Positions 58,853 through 64,000 of a stretch of 64,000 bases of DNA are shown piece by piece. How positions within the stretch are numbered: the stretch's first letter is position 1; each line of letters starts with the position of its first letter. Source of the DNA: Castor canadensis (lineage: Eukaryota; Chordata; Mammalia; Rodentia; Castoridae); contig NC_133395.1 of the NCBI RefSeq assembly GCF_047511655.1, forward strand, positions 67,675,910-67,739,909. The letters run 5' to 3'. The notes under the pieces were generated by a model. That model was not told where the DNA came from and ran no database searches. It saw only the letters and a list, made by a program, of their open reading frames with translations. The translations under genes were made by a program, and so were the position numbers.

Positions 58853-59155
58853 CCAGTTTTCTATTTGTGGTACCTCAGTGTGTTATTAATTTGTATTTTT
58901 CAAGTGGCTAGTGATGTTAATCATCTTTTCATATGCTTATTTGTCATCTGTAATTCATCTTCATCTTCATGTCTCTTTTTTGTCTTTTGCACATTTTCAA
59001 AACTTTTAGTGCTTATGTCTGAGATTATTTATATATTCTACACATTAGTTATAAAATATGTGGTTGGCAAATATTTTCATGCCTGTAGTTAGTGTATCAT
59101 TTTTATCTTTTTAACAAGATGGCTTAAAGAAATATATTAAATATTGATTAAATCC
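58853..59155 (-). mobile_element. Ancient L1 ORF2 part, second segment
   Basis: Resumes with 'aatttgtatttttcaagtgg ctagtgatgttaatcatctt ttcatatgcttattt', 'tatatattctacacattag' and 'ttggcaaatattttcatgcc': the known continuation of the L1M ORF2 minus strand after the segment ending near 58,620. Confidence 0.75.
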
Positions 59156-59187
59156 AACATAGGGGTTTTTTTCCCTTCCATTACTTT

Positions 59188-59285
59188 TTTTTTTTTTGCA
59201 GTACTGATGGTGGAACATAGATTCTTGGGCTCCTTGGTTAGTGCTTTAGCACTACAACAGTCCCAGCTCTCACCTTTATTTTTAA
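59188..59285 (-). mobile_element. ID-like SINE
   Basis: 'tttttttttgcagtactgat ggtggaaca', 'tagattcttgggctccttgg ttagtgctttagcactacaa' and 'cagtcccagctct' match the reverse of the ID plan including its poly(A). Confidence 0.7.
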
Positions 59286-59819
59286 AAAGAAAGGTAAAAG
59301 GCCCAGACTAAAACAAGGGGTTTATACAAATTACAGCAATGAAAATGAGTTTTTTGCCTTCATCACTTGCTTCTGGTTCTCTAATTGCTTTTCCCTAGAC
59401 TATTCTCATTTCTGTTGACATAAAATTACAGTGTTTTCTTGCATATTCTTGATTTAGTGCACACTTGCTTATTGTGATCCTCTGTAAATCATCTGCCATT
59501 ATGTGCAATTAAATACAACTTCAGCTACATTTTACGTGATTATATATCATTTCAAAAGTATGCATTATCTCAATCGACTGATACAAAATTTTTGGATTTT
59601 TGGTGATTAGAATTTGGTACATTTGTCACTGAATTTATTGAGAAGAAAATAGATTTCTGGATCAGTACTTTGCTCTGCAGTGAGCAATATACATGTGGTT
59701 ATTTTAGTGCAAATGGTTTTCAGTGATCTCCAACTGTAGAATCAAACTTTAGGCAAAAGATAGGAGGCCAGCTTTTAGTGAATGAATGTACTAGAAATGT
59801 TATAAACTTGAAAGCTTAT
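59286..59819. other. Unique spacer
   Basis: AT-rich, nothing recognised. Confidence 0.45.
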
Positions 59820-60630
59820 TTTTTAATAAAAATTTTTATTGGTATATTTGTTATTTGGGGGGTATTCATAGTGACAGTTCTGACCAGGATTATACTGTAT
59901 ATTGGTTAGATCATCCCCATACTTTCTGCCTCTCAACCTCCTCCCCACCCCACTTAAAGCAATTGCAGGAGGTTTCTTTGTTTAGTCCATATAAATATAT
60001 GAAGTCCATCAACCATATACCCTCATCTTACTCTCCTTCCTTCATTCACCATCCCCCTTCTCACTAGTATTCCATTCCCACACACTGTACCTATTTTGCA
60101 GTCCTGTTTTTCATTGTTAATGTTTAAGTTGATGTTCAAATAGGTTTCTGTATGTATCCCCACTGTGGGTATACTTTATTTTGGTCCATTCAACCCCTTC
60201 CATTACTCTCCCTTATCCCTTTACCTCCCACCCCCACTTTTTCAATAGCTTTCAATATACATCCTTATATCTTCTAAAACACATATGTTATGTTTTACCA
60301 TATTACTCATGCTCTACCATTCTCTTTTCCTTTCCCTCTTTCTCTGAGTTCCATAGAGTAGTTGCAGTATTATTAACATGTTCTACATTTGAGTTTATAT
60401 ACACTTGTTTTTGTGTATATGTTTATCTTTTGGCTCTATCTTCTACATATGAGAGAAAACATGCAGCCTTTGTCTATCCAAGCCTGGCTTACTTCATGTA
60501 ACATAATGACTTCCAATTGCATCAACTTACCTTCAAACCACATGTTATTATTCCTTATGGCTTAGTGAAACTCCATGTATATATACCACAATTTCTTGAT
60601 CTATTCATCAGTTGTAGGGCATCTGAAGGT
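59820..60630 (-). mobile_element. LINE-1 3' end of a different subfamily
   Basis: The right end holds reverse-strand ORF2 C-terminal sequence ('atatataccacaatttcttg atctattcatcagttgt', 'cttatggcttagtgaaactc' and 'acttccaattgcatc'). The long T/C-rich left part is its 3' UTR ('ttttattggtatatttgtta tttgggggg'). This UTR is unlike those at 7.3, 28.6 or 56.8 kb. 5'-truncated at about 60,630. ORFs inside are chance. Confidence 0.75.
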
Positions 60631-61005
60631 TTGTTATAGCCTACTTCAGTTGGAAAGAAAGAGTTAAGATGAAAAGAGAGCATAAAATAGAAATCTATGT
60701 ATATATTTAATGAATAGTATTCTAAAATATACAATAATTTGGGCAATATGAAACTGCCTACACTCAACCATTTTTGTTTATAAACATGTTACTTCTTATG
60801 ATCCAATCAAGTGCTACATTAAAGGGAAGAGGTAGAGGAAAGATAGTGTAAGTGAACTAGTATAACTAGTATAACATGAACAGAAACGTGTCTAAATCAT
60901 ATTAAAGTAAATTTCATACAAATATTATCTTTGCAATTGTTGCCTAATATATCAATTGAATTTTTTGGAAGCTCTGATCCAATAAGTGATCATGCCATTG
61001 ATGGG
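60631..61005. other. Unique spacer
   Basis: Nothing recognised. Confidence 0.45.
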
Positions 61006-61009
61006 TTAG

Positions 61010-61290
61010 TAATATGATATTAATGAGAGGTTGTGAAATGTTGGAAGTGGGACATGTGGAAGAAGTTGGTCAATGGAGAAATATCCTTGGGGATATATCT
61101 TTCCCTGTCTCCTTTCCATACCCCCTTTCTCTTTTTCTTGGTCATCATGATGTGAGCTGCTTTGCTTTGTCACACACCCTTTACAATCACATATCTGAAA
61201 CTATGAGCCAAAATAAGTCTGTACTCCCTTTAAGTTGTTTGTGTCAGGTATTTTGGTCACAATGACTAAAAAACTAAACTAATGCACACA
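61010..61290 (+). mobile_element. Rodent LTR-type element fragment
   Basis: Ends 'ctccctttaagttgtttgtg tcaggtattttggtcacaat gac...ctaatgcacac', nearly the same 3' end as the LTR at 35.6-36.0 kb. The 5' part is poorly matched. No internal genes. Confidence 0.6.
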
Positions 61291-61292
61291 CT

Positions 61293-61375
61293 CTACCCCA
61301 GACCTACTGACCCAAAACTCTGAAGAATAGCCCAGCAATCTGGTGTACTCTAAAGTTTAATCACTATTGATCTTG
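61293..61375 (+). mobile_element. MER5-like DNA transposon fragment
   Basis: 'taccccagacctactgaccc aaaactctg' and 'gcccagcaatctggtgtact' resemble the MER5A (hAT-Charlie) consensus 'cccagacctactgaatcaga ... cccagcaatctgtgtt'. Short and diverged. Confidence 0.5.
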
Positions 61376-61449
61376 ATCTTAGACCTTTTATGAAAACACT
61401 GGCCCTAGCATGATTCCATCCTGCATATCTGTTCTCAGGAGCAGAAGTT

Positions 61450-62580
61450 GATCTTCTCCATCTACCTTCTCTCCTACCTATTGTGTGCAACAGCCCCATG
61501 GAAAATTTGATGGACATGGACAATGAACCTTCTGAGGCCCTAGAACTCTCTTTTCAGTTGTGAACTAAAGCCGACAAGGATTATTACATAAAGTTGAATA
61601 ATGGTATTATGAGCACCAGTTATCATTAAGAATGGTCAGTGTAGGAGCTGGTGCAAAGATGAATTGCACATTGTCAAGGCAGAGGCAATAAATTGTGAGG
61701 TCATGACCTTAACACTGGCAAATTTAATGATGTCTGAGCTTTGAAATCCACCACCTATGGTCTTAAGGTTGAAGTATGTGTTAGTAAACAGCACTTAGTA
61801 GTTGTGGAGGAAGATGCAGAGACAGAAGATGAAGACAAGCAGAATGCAAAACTCTTAAATGTATATGGAAAGGAATCTGCCCCTGGAAGTGGTAACAAAG
61901 TTCCACAGAAAAATATAAAGCTTGCTGCTGACTGCAGAGGAGGAAGAAGAGGAGAAGGAGGATGGGAGAGGGAAGGGGAGGTTGAAAGGAGGAGATTTTG
62001 ATAGTGAGGAAACTGAAGAAAATGCTACAGTGAAGAAATCTATACGACATTCTAAACAGAAATGCATAAAAATCAAACCAGAAGAGAAACTCAAAACCAT
62101 CAATATCAAGATCAAATGATAAAAAATCCTTCAAAAAATAGGGAAAAAACTCTGACAACACCAAAAGGACCAACTTCTGTAGCAGACATTAAAGCAAAAA
62201 TGTAGGCAAGTGTAGAAAAGGGTAGTTCTTTTCCCAAAGTAGAAGAAAGTTCTGACCAGGAGGTTATTCAACATGTCTGGCAGTAGAAGAAGTCTCTTTA
62301 AGAAAATAGGTTAAACAATTTGTTAAAACTTTTTGTCTTCTTTTCTGTAAAAGTTAATATCTGGCTGTCCTTTTTATAATGCAAAGTGAGAACTTGCCCT
62401 ATCATGGCTGACAAATGCGGTCCAGATTCCATTGCCAAAAAGGTGCTGTTCAAATGTCTGTTAAGTTTTAAAAGATGAAACTCCACCCTTTTGTGTATGT
62501 ATGGAATGTTGTAATAGGACATAGAAATAGAGGTGGTCAGGCATGAAAATGATGAGAAATAAACTCAGTGTTTCAATATA
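61450..62580 (+). pseudogene. NPM1: NPM1 (nucleophosmin) processed pseudogene
   Basis: Intronless, disabled copy of nucleophosmin, the nucleolar histone chaperone. The start codon equivalent is at 61,498-61,500 (short 'MENLMDMDNEPSEALELSF'-type opening), followed by 'CELKADKDYYIKLNN'. The longest piece, 61,741-62,001, reads '[20 protein letters not shown]', '[20 protein letters not shown]'. The acidic Asp/Glu tract is scrambled to a GGA-rich stretch, then 'VKKSIRHSKQKCIK' follows. Part of the C-terminal nucleolar-localisation domain is deleted near 62,255. The original stop (TAA) is at 62,299-62,301, and about 280 bp of 3' UTR follows, ending near the 'aaataaactcagtgtttcaa' polyadenylation region. 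Many frameshifts and stops are present. The 3' poly(A) is eroded, and no target-site duplication was found. Confidence 0.92.
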
Positions 62581-64000
62581 CAAAAGAAAGAAGATACTGA
62601 AGTACAAAGTCACTGAGATAGAGTTCACATTGGGTTAGGGATATTGTTTTTCTCACTAAGTAATCTTGGGTTATACAGTCTAGATAAATATTGCCTTACA
62701 CTTAATAAATTCTGAGAAATATGTCAGTTGAATGAAATAGCTCAAATGGTTTATTCTTTATTTTGTCCTTTCTAACAAAGATTTTAGAATTTTTACCTAT
62801 TTGAGAAAAGTATGAAAATGATTCATTTATGCTCAATTTACCTTTTATTTGTCTTGCATGCACATGAGTCACTAAATAGAATGGAAAAGTCAGCAGATAG
62901 AAGCCAAAGTAGCTGTGAACTTTGAGAAAAGATAAGCGTCACTGGAAAGCAAGTTTCATGGTGGAAAACATTTCATGAATTTTTAATTTGTTTTGTTTTC
63001 TTCCATCAGCACTATGCAGCATATATACAAAAACAAGAAAAATAGTAGGGTTGGTCCAGGTGTGGGAGAGTCACTGTGTTTACCTAAAGGTACTGTCATG
63101 GAAGCCAAGTCAATTGTTGGACTCAGGTAGAAAACTTTAACACAAGAAATAGGGCAAGGACACATTCTTGCATGTCTTAGAACTTATTTGGAAATAAGGA
63201 AAGTCATCTATTTCAAGGTGGCAACTGTATATGGTTTAGAGTCTGTAAAAAAAATTTCCTTGAGATGGCATGGTCAGTTTGTAACCCATTGTAAGTAACA
63301 TAATTCGTACATTGAACACAAAGCCAGAGGCAAACTTTGAATTTTTATTTGTTAATTTTTTGAGTTTTTGTGTCCCTCAAATAAAAACATTGAAAGTAAA
63401 TTGGGCTTACAGTATTAGGATAGAAAATGATAAGTATTTTGAAAAATGGACAAGAATAACAAAATTAAATTTTCATTTATATCACTAGAATCTTGAAAAT
63501 TAGGCAGCTATGTAGAACATGCAGAAACAATTTTTATTTTTTACATGAAATATATGGTGATATTTATATGATATCTAGGACAGATGGACTGTTAGTATGG
63601 ATGCATGTTAATAGCATCAATAATATTGATAAAGTTTATAAATCTAAGTGTTCTTCTGAAAAGTCGCACTTGGATAGAAACATGAAACATACTAGCTTTT
63701 TCATTAACTATCCCTCTAATTCCTTCTGATCATCTACCTTTTCCTGCTGGGAAATGACAATATAATCTTTAATGTCATTTGTTTATTCAAGTGATGTAGT
63801 TCTGATGTCCAAGACTCAGTCATATTCATTTTCCAATGTAAATTTCATAACCTATTCTGTGAAAATTCTTTTTTTCAAAAGAGAGTTTTTATGTTATGAC
63901 TCTGAGGCAAATGTGTTTTTTTGATGTTTGTTTAATGATTTCATGCAATGTATAAATTGATGCAAATAAATAAAAAGTTCAAAATAAAAAGTTCAGTGTT
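62581..64000. other. Unique AT-rich sequence to window end
   Basis: No gene, CpG cluster or clear repeat. The 78-codon frame at 63,493-63,729 has no family signature. If the CpG-island gene is read rightward, this lies in its first intron. Confidence 0.45.

Noticed and set aside
61741..62173. 130-codon minus-strand frame at 61,781-62,173
   Set aside because: Antisense shadow of the NPM1 pseudogene's acidic region.
1..64000. CRISPR arrays, bacterial operons, phage, rRNA genes, or mitochondrial insertions
   Set aside because: The regular repeats seen are simple microsatellites or SINE/LINE copies. I found no spaced identical repeats, no rRNA motifs, and no recognisable mitochondrial genes. 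The sequence is plainly a mammalian chromosome.

Overview
This is mammalian nuclear DNA, most likely from a rodent. It is AT-rich and holds LINE-1, B1/Alu-like and ID-like SINEs, MIR, L2, HAL1 and MaLR-type LTRs. The most telling repeat is a composite SINE: a B1-like left part joined to an ID/tRNA-like right part containing 'gcctagcaagcacaaggccc'. I associate this dimer with castorimorph rodents (beaver, kangaroo rat). The rodent call is firm; the family-level call is from memory and tentative. No intact protein-coding gene can be supported. Almost all open frames are L1 remnants or chance.

Layout: 1-180 is the 3' UTR of a minus-strand L1, followed by an old HAL1-like fragment (about 400-870). 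A decayed plus-strand L1 runs from about 880 to 5,935 and has lost its 3' end. After 1.4 kb of unique DNA comes a full-length minus-strand L1 (7,349-13,920) with a perfect 17-bp target-site duplication. 14.6-17.1 kb holds three MaLR-type LTRs, SINEs and microsatellites. 17.1-31.7 kb is mostly unique or ancient-repeat DNA. It contains several MIRs, an L2 with a striking hairpin (18,221-18,289), a 43-bp retrocopy of a tRNA-Ile(UAU) 5' half, and a 5'-truncated L1 (27.26-28.66 kb). 31.7-39.1 kb mixes SINEs, LTRs and MIRs, including an LTR nested in a MIR, and an ancient L1.

41.3-43.0 kb is the one strong sign of a host gene: a CpG island with GC boxes, a CCAAT motif upstream and good plus-strand splice donors. 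It looks like a promoter and 5' untranslated exon of a gene read rightward, but I cannot name the gene, and no coding exon is recognisable in the remaining 21 kb. The next 8 kb (43-51 kb) is unusually poor in transposons, as expected for a regulatory first intron. From 51 kb repeats return: an L1 tail, a composite SINE, HAL1, LTR fragments, a young 945-bp L1 insertion with a 15-bp duplication (55,888-56,832), an ancient L1 split by a SINE, another L1 lineage's 3' end, and a disabled NPM1 (nucleophosmin) processed pseudogene (about 61.45-62.58 kb).

I found no clear new biological system. The best leads are the L2 hairpin, the tailless tRNA-half retrocopy, and the unnamed CpG-island promoter with its repeat-poor flank.
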